From NCBI RefSeq assembly GCF_002918555.1, contig NZ_PQMB01000003.1, forward strand, positions 815,485 to 879,484: a stretch of DNA of 64,000 bases, in the 5' to 3' direction. The translations under genes and the position numbers were made by a program. The notes beneath the pieces are model-generated. The model saw only the letters and a list, made by a program, of their open reading frames with translations, was not told the DNA's origin and did not search any database. This document shows, in pieces, positions 23,425-36,380 of this stretch (positions are counted from its first letter, which is position 1; each line of letters opens with the position of its first letter). This DNA comes from Citrobacter amalonaticus. GTDB lineage: Bacteria; Pseudomonadota; Gammaproteobacteria; Enterobacterales; Enterobacteriaceae.

Positions 23425-24687
23425 TTATTCCCCCTGACGCTGGTAGTCGTTACGCTGCGCGTTTGCGCGGCGTTGGTCCATAATATCGCCCTGACTGGTG
23501 GACGAGGTGTTGCTTGCTCCGCGAGTGCTGCTGGATGAAGAAGATGACGGCAGACGCAGCAGATTGCTGGCATTGTTGTCACTCTTCGCCGCAGGCGCAC
23601 TACCACCTTTCAGCATCTGATCCAACGGCAGAACCATCAGATTGCCACCCTTATCGTTAACCAGCACCTTACGGGTATGGCTCAACACATTTTCCATTGT
23701 TTCGATATACAGACGCTCACGGGTAATCTCTGGCGCAGCTTTATATTCCGGCAGGATTTTAGCGAAGCGCGCCACCTCACCCTGAGCTTCCAGGATGGTT
23801 TGCGTTCTGTAAGCACGCGCTTCTTCAAGGATACGCTGTGCCTGACCGTTTGCACGCGGCTGAACTTCGTTGGTATAGGCTTCCGCTTCACGGATGTACT
23901 GCTGTTCGTTCTCACGTGCAGCAATCGCGTCATCAAACGCGGCCTTCACCTCTTCCGGCGGACGAGCAGCCTGGAAGTTGACGTCCAGCAGGGTGATACC
24001 CATGTTGTACGGACGGATGGTCTCTTCCAGCTCACGCTGAGTATCGCTACGAATAACGGTACGACCTTCAGTCAGGATTCGGTCCATGGTGTATTTACCA
24101 ATGACGCCGCGCAGCGCACTGTCAGTCGCCTGGCGCAGACTGTCATCGGCACTGGTCACACTGAACAGGTACTTCTGCGGATCGGTGATGCGGTACTGCA
24201 CGTTCATCTCAACGCGCACCACGTTTTCATCAGAGGTCAGCATCACGCCGGAAGCGGCCAGTTCACGAACGGCCTCCACGTTCACCGGGGTCACTTCGTC
24301 GATGAACGTCGGTTTCCAGTTCAGACCGGGTTCAACCAGATGACTGAATTTACCGAAGCGTGTGACCACGCCGCGTTCCGCTTCTTTGATGGTATAGAAA
24401 CCGCTGGCTGCCCAGATAATAACGATCGCTGCCGCCGCGATGGTGACAACTCGACCGCCCAGATGCGGGCGCGGGCCTTGCGATGAACTGCCACCGCCAG
24501 AACCGGTTCCCTTACCACCACCCAGACCACCGAGTTTTTTACTCAGTTTGCGGAAGATATCATCGAGATCAGGAGGCCCCTGCTCGCGACCACCTTTGTT
24601 TCCATTTCCCTCAGAGTTGCCGCCTGGTTTGCTGCTTCCCCACGGGTCGCGGTCTTGTCCGTTATTACCGGGCTGATTCCACGCCAT
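23425..24687 (-). CDS. hflK: FtsH protease modulator HflK
   Basis: A 420-residue partner of HflC. A cytoplasmic Gly/Asn-rich N-terminus (1-75) precedes one span (about 80-98, VVTIAAAAIVIIWAASGFYTI region). The SPFH domain follows, starting at EAERGVVTRFGKF, then a coiled coil and a Ser/Asn-rich tail (SSSSSSSTRGASNTSS). Located after hflX across an ERIC-bearing gap. Confidence 0.97.
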   Translation of the reverse strand: MAWNQPGNNGQDRDPWGSSKPGGNSEGNGNKGGREQGPPDLDDIFRKLSKKLGGLGGGKGTGSGGGSSSQGPRPHLGGRVVTIAAAAIVIIWAASGFYTIKEAERGVVTRFGKFSHLVEPGLNWKPTFIDEVTPVNVEAVRELAASGVMLTSDENVVRVEMNVQYRITDPQKYLFSVTSADDSLRQATDSALRGVIGKYTMDRILTEGRTVIRSDTQRELEETIRPYNMGITLLDVNFQAARPPEEVKAAFDDAIAARENEQQYIREAEAYTNEVQPRANGQAQRILEEARAYRTQTILEAQGEVARFAKILPEYKAAPEITRERLYIETMENVLSHTRKVLVNDKGGNLMVLPLDQMLKGGSAPAAKSDNNASNLLRLPSSSSSSSTRGASNTSSTSQGDIMDQRRANAQRNDYQRQGE

Positions 24688-24716
24688 GTTTGTGCTCCAT
24701 ATTTGTTATGCGATGC

Positions 24717-24843
24717 TATACCTGCGTCTTTTGCGCTGCAGATACGTTGGCTACGTCCCTCACCCCCAGTCACATAGTTGACTATGCTCCTGGAGATTTC
24801 AGGACTTGCCGCCTTCCTGCCGCACAAAACCCACAAGGTATAG
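24717..24843. repeat. ERIC/IRU repeat between hflX and hflK
   Basis: TACGTTGGCTACGTCCCTCA, CCCCAGTCACATAGTTGACT, ATGCTCCTGGAGATTTC and CTTGCCGCCTTCCTGC follow the full ERIC order. Inverted ends (CTATACC and GGTATAG) mark the borders at about 24717 and 24843. It lies within the hflX-hflK transcript. Confidence 0.8.
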
Positions 24844-24876
24844 AGGCGAAAAAATCTTCAGGCCATATCCGTCAGG

Positions 24877-26157
24877 TCAGACAACATAGTCTTCCAGTGC
24901 CGGTTCCTGTTTACAGAGGCGACGCCAGTCAACGATCGGCATACGAACCTGCAGACTTACGCTGCCGTCATCCTCCATCCACTCTTTTTCTATTGCCTGA
25001 AGCTGATAAAACCGACTTCTCAGACGCCCTTCCTGCGGCGGTAAACGCAGCGTATGCTGCGCAACTTCGCCAGAAAGTCGCTCTGTCAAAGCCTGAAAAA
25101 GCTGTGGTATCCCAACGCCAGTCTGCGCGGAAAGCCAGACTCGGATGGGTTTGTTCTCTTCATCTCTGTCAATACGCGGCTCAAAGTCGTCCAGCATATC
25201 GATCTTGTTCATCACCATCAGCGTTGGGATCTCGTGAGCCTCGATCTCTTCGAGAACCGTATTCACTGCGTCGATGTTCTCCTGCACACGCACATCCGCC
25301 GCATCAACAACGTGAAGCAGCAGAGTGGCCTGCCGGGTCTCCTGCAGGGTGGCTTTAAACGCCGCCACCAGATCGTGCGGGAGATGTCGGATAAACCCAA
25401 CGGTATCCGCCAGTACGGTTTCCCCGACATCCACTACGTCAATACGACGCAATGTCGGGTCCAGAGTCGCGAACAGCTGATCTGCTGCATAAACTCTGGC
25501 TTCTGTTATCTGATTGAAAAGTGTGGATTTTCCGGCGTTGGTATATCCCACCAGTGAGACGGTCGGGACATCCGCTTTAATACGCGATTGTCGCCCCTGC
25601 TCACGTTGCTTCTCAACTTTTTCCAGGCGCGACTGTATTTGCAAAATGCGATTACGCAGCAAACGACGGTCGGTTTCGAGCTGGGTTTCACCCGGACCGC
25701 GCAAACCAATCCCGCCTTTCTGCCTTTCAAGGTGGGTCCAGCCACGGACCAGACGTGTGGCCAAATGACGCAGCTGCGCCAGCTCAACCTGCAACTTACC
25801 CTCATGGGTACGCGCACGCTGGGCAAAAATATCTAAAATGAGGCCCGTGCGGTCGATCACCCGACACTCGCACAAACGCTCCAGGTTACGCTCCTGAGCA
25901 GGACTCAATGCATGATCAAAAAGCACGACCGCAGCATTAGTCGCTTTCACGGCTTCCGCAATTTCAACAGCCTTACCTTCACCAACAAAATACTTCGGGT
26001 GCGGTGCTTTACGGCTCCCGGTAATCACCTGCATTGCTTCGACACCGGCGGAAGAGACAAGAGATTCAAACTCCTGAAGGTCTTCCATATCTTTGTCTTG
26101 CGAAAAATAGATGTGTACCAGCACCGCCTGCTCACCGGCATCATAACGGTCAAACAA
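24877..26157 (-). CDS. hflX: ribosome-associated GTPase HflX
   Basis: A 426-residue GTPase that splits stalled 70S ribosomes, notably after heat shock. The N-terminal nucleotide-binding-like domain (1-110) and a helical stalk lead to the G domain at about 197-360, with G1 [13 protein letters not shown]3 [10 protein letters not shown] and G4 NKID. The C-terminal domain ends ALEDYVV. It lies 73 bases after hfq in the hfq-hflX-hflK-hflC series. Confidence 0.97.
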   Translation of the reverse strand: MFDRYDAGEQAVLVHIYFSQDKDMEDLQEFESLVSSAGVEAMQVITGSRKAPHPKYFVGEGKAVEIAEAVKATNAAVVLFDHALSPAQERNLERLCECRVIDRTGLILDIFAQRARTHEGKLQVELAQLRHLATRLVRGWTHLERQKGGIGLRGPGETQLETDRRLLRNRILQIQSRLEKVEKQREQGRQSRIKADVPTVSLVGYTNAGKSTLFNQITEARVYAADQLFATLDPTLRRIDVVDVGETVLADTVGFIRHLPHDLVAAFKATLQETRQATLLLHVVDAADVRVQENIDAVNTVLEEIEAHEIPTLMVMNKIDMLDDFEPRIDRDEENKPIRVWLSAQTGVGIPQLFQALTERLSGEVAQHTLRLPPQEGRLRSRFYQLQAIEKEWMEDDGSVSLQVRMPIVDWRRLCKQEPALEDYVV

Positions 26158-26230
26158 GCGTTAACCTCTCAATATAGATCAGCGGGGAACGCAGACACCT
26201 GGCTCCCCGTGTGTAAAACAGCCCAAAGCC

Positions 26231-26551
<321 letters not shown>

Positions 26552-26570
26552 TTATATGCTTATTTGTACT

Positions 26571-26612
26571 TATACACTTCATCCTTCAGGCTACCTCTGC
26601 GTTGGCCGCCTT
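26571..26612. repeat. partial ERIC end between miaA and hfq
   Basis: TATACACTTCATCCTTCAGG followed by CTACCTCTGCGTTGGCCGCC matches only the outer third of the ERIC consensus end. The remainder is absent or unrecognisable. Identified by eye. Confidence 0.5.
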
Positions 26613-26696
26613 GACGCAGCATGAATGATTTCGCGTATAGCTGAACCTTACTAAATTTCTGAAAAATTGCGCACGATACGCCTCAATTGTACACAT

Positions 26697-27647
26697 TCAG
26701 TTCGCGATAGCACCAACAACCTGCAATACTTCGTTTCGTGCCTGGTCAGGCTTTTCACTGTCAAGCCAGTGGACCCCTTCCCAACCGCGCAACCAGGTTA
26801 CCTGACGCTTCGCCAACTGCCTCGTGGCGCAAACACCTCTATAAACCATTTCATCATATGATATTTCGCCTTCAAGGTATGACCACATCTGGCGATATCC
26901 CACACAACGAATGGAAGGCAAGTCCGTATGCAAATCTCCTCGGGCAAAGAGCGCCCGGACTTCTGCTTCAAAACCTGAAGCCAACATCTGATGAAAACGC
27001 TGCTCAATTCGCTGATGGAGCAGTTCACGGCTCGCCGGGGTGATAGCGAACTGATGCACCTGATACGGCAGAGCGTCTCCCGACGTTTGCGTCAGTTCCG
27101 TTAAAGTTTTACCCGAAATGAAAAAAACTTCCAGTGCCCGGGAAAGTCTTTGCGGATCATTTGGATGAATTCGTGCCGCCGCAGTCGGATCGATATCCTG
27201 AAGCTGCCGGTGCAACGCATCCCACCCCTGCTCTGCTGCCTGCTGCTCAATTCTGGCTCTGATCTCGGGATCCGCCGAAGGTAACGGCGAGAGCCCTTCC
27301 AGCAATGCCTTGAAATACAACATAGTTCCGCCCACTAACAGCGGAATACGCCCTGCTGCAGTGATATCAGCCATCTCCGCTAGCGCATCGCGACGGAAAT
27401 CTGCAGCCGAATATGCCTGCGACGGATCGCGGATATCCAGCAACCGGTGCGGGGCAGCGTTTAACTCTTCAGCATCCGGCTTCGCCGTACCGATATCCAT
27501 CCCTTTGTAAATAAGGGCAGAATCAACGCTTATCAACTCTACTGGCAAAACTTTACGCAACGCAATGGCCAGCGCCGTTTTGCCGGAGGCCGTCGGCCCC
27601 ATCAAAAAGATTGCCTTTGGCAGGCTCGCCTTACTTACTTCACTCAT
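26697..27647 (-). CDS. miaA: tRNA dimethylallyltransferase MiaA
   Basis: A 316-residue enzyme that adds a dimethylallyl group to A37 of tRNAs reading UNN codons. The P-loop [13 protein letters not shown] (about 15-27), the catalytic [18 protein letters not shown] and the tRNA-binding RCVGYRQMW are present. It overlaps the mutL 3' end by 8 bases, the usual mutL-miaA-hfq arrangement. Confidence 0.97.
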   Translation of the reverse strand: MSEVSKASLPKAIFLMGPTASGKTALAIALRKVLPVELISVDSALIYKGMDIGTAKPDAEELNAAPHRLLDIRDPSQAYSAADFRRDALAEMADITAAGRIPLLVGGTMLYFKALLEGLSPLPSADPEIRARIEQQAAEQGWDALHRQLQDIDPTAAARIHPNDPQRLSRALEVFFISGKTLTELTQTSGDALPYQVHQFAITPASRELLHQRIEQRFHQMLASGFEAEVRALFARGDLHTDLPSIRCVGYRQMWSYLEGEISYDEMVYRGVCATRQLAKRQVTWLRGWEGVHWLDSEKPDQARNEVLQVVGAIAN

Positions 27648-29505
27648 GTTTCAGGGTGTTTATAACCGAATGTAAATCAACAGGTTGTAACAAACCACCC
27701 GGCGGCGCCTTCACAAGCTGCGGGCATAACCGCTCAACATCCGCTAACAGAGTAATGGCCTGGGCAATGCTCCACTGCGGATGTTCACTTATCAAATTAC
27801 GTGCAATCCACTGGGCAATATTGCCAGGTTCAAATTCAGACTGCTGCGCCAGGTAGCCTATCAGTTCAGGAATCAAGATTTGTAAATTTTGTTGGCGTAA
27901 GGGTAAAGGCACCGCGCGAATGGTCACATGCTGGGCATCAACCTGAAATTCAATCCCTAACGACACCAGCTGGCTCTGCGCTTTCTCCAGCGCCGCTTTT
28001 TCATCAACGGTCACTTTTAAACGCAGCGGAATTAACAACGGCTGGGCACAAACGGGCTCCTGTCCCGGCGTGAGCTGCGCCTGACGCAGCCAGCGCTCGG
28101 CAACCGGCAGCGCCAGCAGCTGAATCTGCCCCTCGCGTTCAAGCAACGCACAGTCGTGCCCGACAATCGTTAACACACGACCAAAACTCTGACAGTGACC
28201 TGCCAGTAAAGGTTCAATCGGTTCCGGCATGGGTGCTTTGTGCACCGGAGCCGGCGTTTTCAGCAGTTGCCGATAAACTTCACCTTGCTTCTTCTGGTAT
28301 CCCGGATGAGCATGCGGCCAGGTTCCCGCTGGCTGATGCCCGCCGTGCCCCTGTTCCCCTGGCGATGCAGTAGAGTAGCGCGGCGTTGCCGATTCACGCG
28401 CTATCGCAGGCTCGGCAAAGTGGTTACGTCCGGCTGCGACGCGGTTTTCAGGGATACGTCCTGTCGCGGGTTCGTCATCGGATTCCAGCGGCAGCGGCGA
28501 CGCCAGCTGCTGTTGCAGCACGCTCAGTACGCCCTGATAGATAAAATCATGCACCAGACGTGACTGATGGAAACGCACCTCATGTTTGGCCGGATGCACA
28601 TTCACATCAACCTGGTGCGGATCGATTTCAAGGTACAACACGAACGCCGGCTGCTGATCGGCGCCCAGTTTATTTTCGCACGCCTGGCGGATGGCGTGAT
28701 TGATTAACCGGTCGCGCATCATGCGTCCGTTCACATAGCAATACTGGATCTCCGCCAGCGCCGTAGTAGTGTGGTTTGGATCCGCCACCCAGCCGCGCAG
28801 CGTTAAATCACCGTGCTGCCATTCAATCGCCAGCGCCTGCTCCAGAAATGGGATACCGCAAATCGTGCCTAACCGGCGTTCCTTCTGCCCGTCCTGCCCA
28901 ACCGCCCGGTATTGACGCACCATCTTGCCGTTGTGCGACAGATTAATAGTGACGTCGAAACGTGCCAGCGCTATACGGCGAATGATCTCATCAATATGAT
29001 TGAATTCGGTTTTCTCGGTGCGCATGAATTTGCGCCGTGCCGGCGTGTTGTAAAACAGATCCAGCACCTCCAGCGTCGTTCCCACCGGATGTGCCGCCGG
29101 TTTGACCGTCACGTCCATATCACGCCCTTCCGCATATGCCTGCCAGGCTTCTTGTTGTTCCGCGGTCCGCGAGGTGAGGGTGAGACGTGAAACTGAGCTG
29201 ATACTGGCCAATGCTTCGCCGCGGAACCCCAGGCTGACGATCGCTTCGAGATCGTCAAGCGAGGCGATTTTACTGGTAGCATGTCGCGCCAACGCCAGCG
29301 CCAGTTCGTCCTTTTTGATGCCACAGCCGTTGTCGCGGATGCGAATCAGCTTCGCCCCACCGCGCTCGATGTCAATGTCGATCCGCGTGGCCCCCGCATC
29401 GAGGCTGTTTTCCACCAGTTCTTTGACTACCGACGCAGGTCGTTCGACCACCTCACCTGCGGCAATCTGGTTCGCCAGTTGTGGCGGTAAGACCTGAATC
29501 GGCAT
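27640..29505 (-). CDS. mutL: DNA mismatch repair protein MutL
   Basis: A 621-residue mismatch-repair coordinator linking MutS to MutH and UvrD. The N-terminal GHKL ATPase (1-330) shows [24 protein letters not shown] and [12 protein letters not shown] Pro/Gly/His-rich linker (about 345-430) leads to the dimerisation domain. I see no DQHAxxE-type endonuclease motif in the C-terminal part, as expected in a MutH-dependent enterobacterium. It follows amiB by 9 bases. Confidence 0.97.
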   Translation of the reverse strand: MPIQVLPPQLANQIAAGEVVERPASVVKELVENSLDAGATRIDIDIERGGAKLIRIRDNGCGIKKDELALALARHATSKIASLDDLEAIVSLGFRGEALASISSVSRLTLTSRTAEQQEAWQAYAEGRDMDVTVKPAAHPVGTTLEVLDLFYNTPARRKFMRTEKTEFNHIDEIIRRIALARFDVTINLSHNGKMVRQYRAVGQDGQKERRLGTICGIPFLEQALAIEWQHGDLTLRGWVADPNHTTTALAEIQYCYVNGRMMRDRLINHAIRQACENKLGADQQPAFVLYLEIDPHQVDVNVHPAKHEVRFHQSRLVHDFIYQGVLSVLQQQLASPLPLESDDEPATGRIPENRVAAGRNHFAEPAIARESATPRYSTASPGEQGHGGHQPAGTWPHAHPGYQKKQGEVYRQLLKTPAPVHKAPMPEPIEPLLAGHCQSFGRVLTIVGHDCALLEREGQIQLLALPVAERWLRQAQLTPGQEPVCAQPLLIPLRLKVTVDEKAALEKAQSQLVSLGIEFQVDAQHVTIRAVPLPLRQQNLQILIPELIGYLAQQSEFEPGNIAQWIARNLISEHPQWSIAQAITLLADVERLCPQLVKAPPGGLLQPVDLHSVINTLKHE

Positions 29506-29514
29506 GCTTATTCC

Positions 29515-30846
29515 TTAGTTAATCAACGACTCACCCGGTGACACAGCGCTGGCAGTTTGTGCCGGTGCCCCTTGCGGAGCGGATTGCAGCGGATGTGCCT
29601 GGAAGTAGTTGCGTAGTCCTTTGTAGATCGCGTCTGCCAGCTGTTGCTGATAGTCATCGCTCGCCAGCAGGCGCTCTTCGCTGCTGTTACTGATAAAGCC
29701 GGTTTCAACCAACACCGACGGAATATCCGGAGAGCGTAATACGCCAAGGCTGGCATGTTCCGGGCGACGCTTATGCAAAGAACCAATACGTTGCAGCTGA
29801 CTTAGCATATTTGTCGCCACATCATACCCTACGCGCTGGGAATGGCCGAACTGCAAATCCAGCACTGCCTGGCTTAAGTAGGGATCGGACTGGCTGTTCG
29901 CCAGCACATCGCCCGCCCCGCCCAATAGCTCAGACTGCTTCTCATGCTCTTCCAGCCAGTTCGCCATTTCACTGTTAGCGCGGCGGTTCGAGAGCACCCA
30001 CACCGAGGCACCCGTGGCGCTACGGTTTGGCGCGGCATCTGCATGAATCGATACCAGGAAGTTCGCGTTTTGTTTGCGCGCCACGTCGGAACGCCCCATC
30101 ACAGAGATAAAATAATCGCCGTCGCGCGTTAATACCCCTTTGAACATCGGATCGTCATTAAGCAACGTGCGCAGTTTACGGGCCACCGCAATAGTGACGT
30201 TTTTCTCACGCGTACCGCCGGGGCCAATCGCGCCGGGATCCTGACCACCATGACCGGCATCAATCGCGATGACGACTTTATCGTCGTTGCTTGAAGAGGC
30301 TCGCGCCGCCGGACGCGTGACCGTATTGCTGCTGGTAACGGCAGTTGTACGGTCGTTACCAGTCTTAAACGGATTCCGCGCAGGTTCGCCCGGACGCGGA
30401 GTCACACCCGGCGCCTCGGCGCGTTTTGCCACAACTGGCGGCGGAGGTGGCGGAGGCGGTACGTCGGCATTGATGGTGAAAACTACGGTATAGTTTCCCC
30501 CGTTTTGTCGTTTCACCGCTTCGGTTTTGCCGTTTTCAGTGAGATCCACCATCAGGCGCAGAGACTGCGCGTCTTTCGGCGTACCTGAACGGATCGACTT
30601 CACCAGGTTATTACCGCTAAACACCAGCGGCAGTCCCTGAATCACGCCGGTCTGCTTAATATCCAGCGCGACAGCACGTTTACTCTCATGGGAAAACGCA
30701 TAATCAGGATCGCCAATAAAACTGAGCGTAATTCGCGCCTGCCGTTCGCCATTGGAAACCTGAATATCGGAGAGGCTGGCAGCACCGGACTGCGCGCACA
30801 ACAGGACCAGCGTGGCTACCAACCAATTTCTGATGCGATAAATCAT
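29515..30846 (-). CDS. amiB: N-acetylmuramoyl-L-alanine amidase AmiB
   Basis: A 443-residue periplasmic amidase that splits septal peptidoglycan, activated by EnvC. Signal peptide about 1-22 (ending SGA), AMIN targeting domain about 24-125, a proline-rich linker (PPPPPPPPV), then the Amidase_3 zinc domain from about 190. Zinc ligands are seen in [22 protein letters not shown] and LVSIHADAA; the C-terminal [10 protein letters not shown] supplies the catalytic Glu. It follows tsaE by 16 bases. Confidence 0.96.
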   Translation of the reverse strand: MIYRIRNWLVATLVLLCAQSGAASLSDIQVSNGERQARITLSFIGDPDYAFSHESKRAVALDIKQTGVIQGLPLVFSGNNLVKSIRSGTPKDAQSLRLMVDLTENGKTEAVKRQNGGNYTVVFTINADVPPPPPPPPVVAKRAEAPGVTPRPGEPARNPFKTGNDRTTAVTSSNTVTRPAARASSSNDDKVVIAIDAGHGGQDPGAIGPGGTREKNVTIAVARKLRTLLNDDPMFKGVLTRDGDYFISVMGRSDVARKQNANFLVSIHADAAPNRSATGASVWVLSNRRANSEMANWLEEHEKQSELLGGAGDVLANSQSDPYLSQAVLDLQFGHSQRVGYDVATNMLSQLQRIGSLHKRRPEHASLGVLRSPDIPSVLVETGFISNSSEERLLASDDYQQQLADAIYKGLRNYFQAHPLQSAPQGAPAQTASAVSPGESLIN

Positions 30847-30862
30847 CCCGCCACCCTTACGG

Positions 30863-32841
<1,979 letters not shown>

Positions 32842-32843
<2 letters not shown>

Positions 32844-33981
32844 GTCAGAGCCCCTCGATCTCAGTCAGTTAGCGCAAAAAATTAAGCAGTGGGGGCTGGA
32901 ACTGGGCTTTCAGCAGATCGGTATTACCGATACCGACCTTAGCGGAACCGAACCCAAACTGCAGGCATGGCTGGACAAACAGTACCACGGCGAAATGGAG
33001 TGGATGGCGCGTCACGGCATGATGCGCGCCCGGCCTCACGAACTTTTGCCAGGAACGTTACGCGTCATCAGCGTACGCATGAACTATCTCCCTGCCAACG
33101 CCGCCTTTGCCAGCACGCTGAAAAATCCCACACTGGGTTACGTCAGTCGCTATGCGCTGGGTCGTGACTACCATAAGCTTCTGCGTAACCGCCTCAAAAA
33201 GCTGGGTGAGAAAATCCAGCAACATTGTGTTTCGCTGAATTTTAGACCTTTTGTCGATTCCGCGCCCATTCTTGAACGCCCCCTGGCTGAAAAAGCCGGG
33301 CTTGGCTGGACGGGTAAGCACTCACTTATCCTCAACCGCGAGGCGGGTTCCTTTTTCTTTCTTGGCGAGCTGTTGATTGATCTCCCCTTGCCAGTCGATC
33401 ACCCCGTGGAGGAAGGATGCGGGAAATGCGTCGCCTGCATGACTATCTGCCCAACAGGCGCCATTGTCGAGCCTTACACCGTTGACGCCCGCCGCTGCAT
33501 CTCCTATCTCACCATTGAGCTGGAAGGGGCAATTCCAGAAGCATTCCGAGGATTAATAGGCAACCGTATCTATGGCTGTGACGACTGCCAGCTTATTTGT
33601 CCATGGAATCGCTATTCGCAGCTGACGGAAGAAGAAGACTTCAGTCCGCGCAAAGCGTTGCACGCGCCGGAGTTGATCGACCTGTTTGGCTGGAGTGAGG
33701 CCCGTTTTTTGAACGTCACAGAAGGCTCCGCGATTCGACGCATTGGCCACTTACGCTGGTTGCGAAATATTGCCGTCGCGCTGGGCAATGCGCCCTGGAA
33801 TGATGCCGTTTTAACAGCGCTGGAAAGCCGCAGAGGTGAGCACCCACTTCTCGACGAACACATAACGTGGGCGATTGCGCAGCAAATTGAGAAACGAAAC
33901 GCGTGCGTGGTTGAGGTACAGCGCCCCCAAAAACAGCGTCTGGTCAGAGTGATTGAAAAAGGACTGCCACGGGATGCCTGA
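32842..33981 (+). CDS. queG: epoxyqueuosine reductase QueG
   Basis: A 379-residue cobalamin and iron-sulfur enzyme that makes the last step of queuosine formation in tRNA. Two [4Fe-4S] clusters are bound by CGKCVACMTICPTGAI (about 192-207) and CDDCQLICPW. The segment VDSAPILERPLAEKAGLGW holds the catalytic region. The ATG at 32842 matches E. coli; upstream in-frame codons lie inside nnrD on the other strand. Divergent from nnrD with a two-base start-codon overlap. Confidence 0.96.
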
Positions 33982-33982
33982 A

Positions 33983-34231
33983 TCATCCACAGCTTGTGTA
34001 TAAAAATAAAAATACATTGCGATTCAAGAGGGAAAAATTCGTCAAGTGATCGCGTTAACAAATTGAAATGATATTTAATCATTAAAATTCAGTTATTTAC
34101 AACGATACCCTTCACCAGGCGAAGTTTCTTGCCTTCCAGGATTTTTGCCCCGTCCTGTGGATAAGTTTGTTCACAAAAGTGTGTCACAGGCGAAACAAAA
34201 GAGCCACAGCGCGATAATTGTTTGTGGATAA
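33983..34231. promoter_or_regulatory. datA-like cluster of DnaA boxes
   Basis: Between queG and the glycine tRNA genes stand two perfect DnaA boxes (TTATCCACA) on the minus strand at 34156-34164 and 34223-34231, a relaxed-consensus box TTATACACA at 33995-34003 (minus), and one-mismatch boxes TCATCCACA at 33983-33991 (plus) and TTGTTCACA at 34167-34175 (plus). The gap between the outer groups is AT-rich and could hold an IHF site, though I could not place one with confidence. In E. coli the datA locus, where DnaA-ATP is hydrolysed to restrain initiation, lies beside glyVXY. The TGTGG/CCACA pair at 34204-34227 may also serve as a weak tRNA-operon terminator. Confidence 0.65.
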
Positions 34232-34250
34232 TTTTATGAGGGTAAGAATC

Positions 34251-34326
<76 letters not shown>

Positions 34327-34400
34327 TTAATCTTCGTCTTTCAGAAAGCTCTCTGAAAGCCTGTGATTGGGTGGTGCGTATCTGCTGATACTTTCAAATT

Positions 34401-34476
<76 letters not shown>

Positions 34477-34544
34477 TTAATCTTTGTCTTTCAGAAAAGC
34501 TATCTGAAAGTCTGCGATTGGGTGTCTGGTACTGCTATCAAATT

Positions 34545-34620
<76 letters not shown>

Positions 34621-34949
34621 TTAATCTTCGTCTTTCGAATGCGTTATCCGAAATCCTGCGATTAAATTTGTTGCTGCCGTAATTCACATTTCTGCGTCGT
34701 TACGGGAGGCGCATTATACGAGAAATCCGTTTAGCTGCAAGCCCTCAAACGCATTTTTTCGTGATTTTTGTTCGAGTGCTGATTTAATCACCAAACACGA
34801 CCAAAAATGAGCAAAGAGTGGGCAATACAACAAAAAACTTTTCACACGCCGCCTGAAAGCACATCATCAGGATGACGCTTTGCGCGAACAAAAGAATAGC
34901 ACGGTGTCTCAGGAAACCCACTACACAACAATCAATATCAGGGAAAAAG
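34621..34949. other. gap between tRNA genes and the binding-protein gene
   Basis: About 330 bp holding the glyVXY promoter and leader on the minus strand and, on the plus strand, the leader of the solute-binding protein gene. No further gene or repeat was seen. Confidence 0.5.
34713..34740 (-). promoter_or_regulatory. glyVXY promoter
   Basis: On the minus strand TTGCAG (34735-34740) and TATAAT (34713-34718) are spaced 16 bases. The following GCGCCTCCC is the GC-rich discriminator typical of stable-RNA promoters under stringent control. Confidence 0.85.
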
Positions 34950-35690
34950 ATGAAAAAAAGTTTTCTCTTCATGCTATTAGCCAGCCTCTCCATTCACGCC
35001 GCTTCCGCATCCGCCAGAACCTTGCATTTTGGCACCTCCGCCACCTACGCGCCGTATGAATTCGTGGATGCAGATAATCACATCGTCGGTTTTGACATTG
35101 ACGTCGCCAACGCGGTCTGCCAGGAAATGAAGGCGGAGTGTGCGTTCACTAACCAGAGTTTTGATAGCCTTATTCCCGGCCTTCGCTTCAAGAAGTTTGA
35201 TGCGGTGATTGCCGGTATGGATATGACGCCCACGCGTGAACAGCAGGTCTCTTTCAGCCAGCCATACTATGAAGGGCTCTCTGCCGTGGTAGTCACCCGC
35301 AAAGGCGCTTACCACAGCTTCGCCGATCTGAAAGGGAAAAAAGTCGGTCTGGAAAACGGTACCACCCACCAGCGTTATTTACAGGATAAACAAAAAGAGA
35401 TCACGCCAGTCGCCTATGACAGCTACCTGAACGCCTTTACTGATCTGAAAAGCAACCGTCTTGAGGGGGTTTTTGGCGACGTTGCAGCAATTGGAAAATG
35501 GCTCAAAAACAATCCGGATTACGCCATCATGGACGAGCGCGCCAAAGATCCTGAGTACTACGGCAAAGGATTAGGGATTGCGGTACGTAAAGGCAATGAC
35601 GCACTGTTGCAGGAGATCAACGCTGCGCTCGACAAGGTGAAAGCCTCGCCGAAATATGCGCAGATGCAGGAAAAGTGGTTCACGCAGTAA
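34950..35690 (+). CDS. periplasmic amino-acid-binding protein, ArtJ/ArtI-like
   Basis: A 246-residue type II solute-binding protein (SBP_bac_3 family). Signal peptide of about 20-22 residues (MKKSFLFMLLASLSIHAASA), then the ligand-binding fold with TSATYAPYEFVDADN, GFDIDVANAVC, FDAVIAGMDMTPTREQQVSFSQPYY and LEGVFGDVAAIGKWL. The Arg in TPTREQ and the Asp in VFGDVA usually hold the ligand alpha-carboxylate and amine; an arginine-type ligand is likely. Start chosen by CAGGGAAAAAG before ATGAAAAAAAG. No permease or ATPase gene is nearby, so it probably serves an ABC system encoded elsewhere, such as ArtPQM. E. coli K-12 lacks it here. Confidence 0.9.
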   Translation: MKKSFLFMLLASLSIHAASASARTLHFGTSATYAPYEFVDADNHIVGFDIDVANAVCQEMKAECAFTNQSFDSLIPGLRFKKFDAVIAGMDMTPTREQQVSFSQPYYEGLSAVVVTRKGAYHSFADLKGKKVGLENGTTHQRYLQDKQKEITPVAYDSYLNAFTDLKSNRLEGVFGDVAAIGKWLKNNPDYAIMDERAKDPEYYGKGLGIAVRKGNDALLQEINAALDKVKASPKYAQMQEKWFTQ

Positions 35691-35695
35691 TTCAG

Positions 35696-35724
35696 CGCCG
35701 GGCCGCGATATTAGCGCCCCGGCC
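35696..35724. terminator. possible bidirectional terminator between binding protein and orn
   Basis: GCCGGG at 35697-35702 pairs with CCCGGC at 35718-35723 between convergent genes, with a purine/pyrimidine-mixed loop. No T-run; a Rho-independent role is uncertain. Confidence 0.35.
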
Positions 35725-35728
35725 CCCA

Positions 35729-36274
35729 TTACAGCTTAATAAAATTCTCGCGATACCAGGCCAGTTCAGCCACCGATTCGCGAATATCATCCATCGCCTG
35801 GTGCGTTCCCTGTTTGGTAAAACCATCCAGAATTTCCGGCTTCCAGCGACGTGCCAGCTCTTTCAGAGTACTCACATCCAGATAGCGGTAGTGGAAATAT
35901 GCTTCCAGCTCCGGCATGTATTTGAACAGGAAGCGACGGTCCTGGCCGATACTGTTCCCACAAATCGGCGATTTACCCGCAGGCACCCACTCTTTCAGAA
36001 ATGCAATGGTTGCCAGCTCGGCTTCACGATCGCCCATCGTGCTTGCTTTCACGCGCTCCACCAGCCCACTCCCGGTATGTGTACGTACGTTCCAGTCGTC
36101 CATTAATGCCAGCTGTTCATCCGACTGATGTACGGCGATGGTTGGCCCTTCTGCCAGAATATTCAGGTTGGCATCGGTGACCAGCGTAGCGATTTCAATT
36201 ATGCGATCGCGCTCGGGATCCAGACCGGTCATCTCAAGATCGATCCAAATCAGGTTGTTTTCATTCGCACTCAT
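35729..36274 (-). CDS. orn: oligoribonuclease
   Basis: A 181-residue DEDDh-family 3'-5' exonuclease that degrades RNA dinucleotides; essential in E. coli. The metal ligands lie in [12 protein letters not shown] (D12, E14), [16 protein letters not shown] (Asp) and [13 protein letters not shown] (His and Asp). The start at MSANENN follows GGGTGGAAAATAGC; a GTG four codons earlier is possible. Divergent from rsgA, 106 bases away. Confidence 0.97.
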   Translation of the reverse strand: MSANENNLIWIDLEMTGLDPERDRIIEIATLVTDANLNILAEGPTIAVHQSDEQLALMDDWNVRTHTGSGLVERVKASTMGDREAELATIAFLKEWVPAGKSPICGNSIGQDRRFLFKYMPELEAYFHYRYLDVSTLKELARRWKPEILDGFTKQGTHQAMDDIRESVAELAWYRENFIKL

Positions 36275-36380
36275 GCTATTTTCCACCCTTCATACGTCAC
36301 ATTCGGTGTGACTACTTTCATTTAAAATTGTGTGTATCATAGATGTTTTGCCCGTAATGGGCGACCAGGAGCCAGTACGA

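Noticed and set aside
27640-29505. Missing endonuclease motif in MutL as a defect
   Set aside because: Enterobacterial MutL works with MutH and normally lacks that motif.
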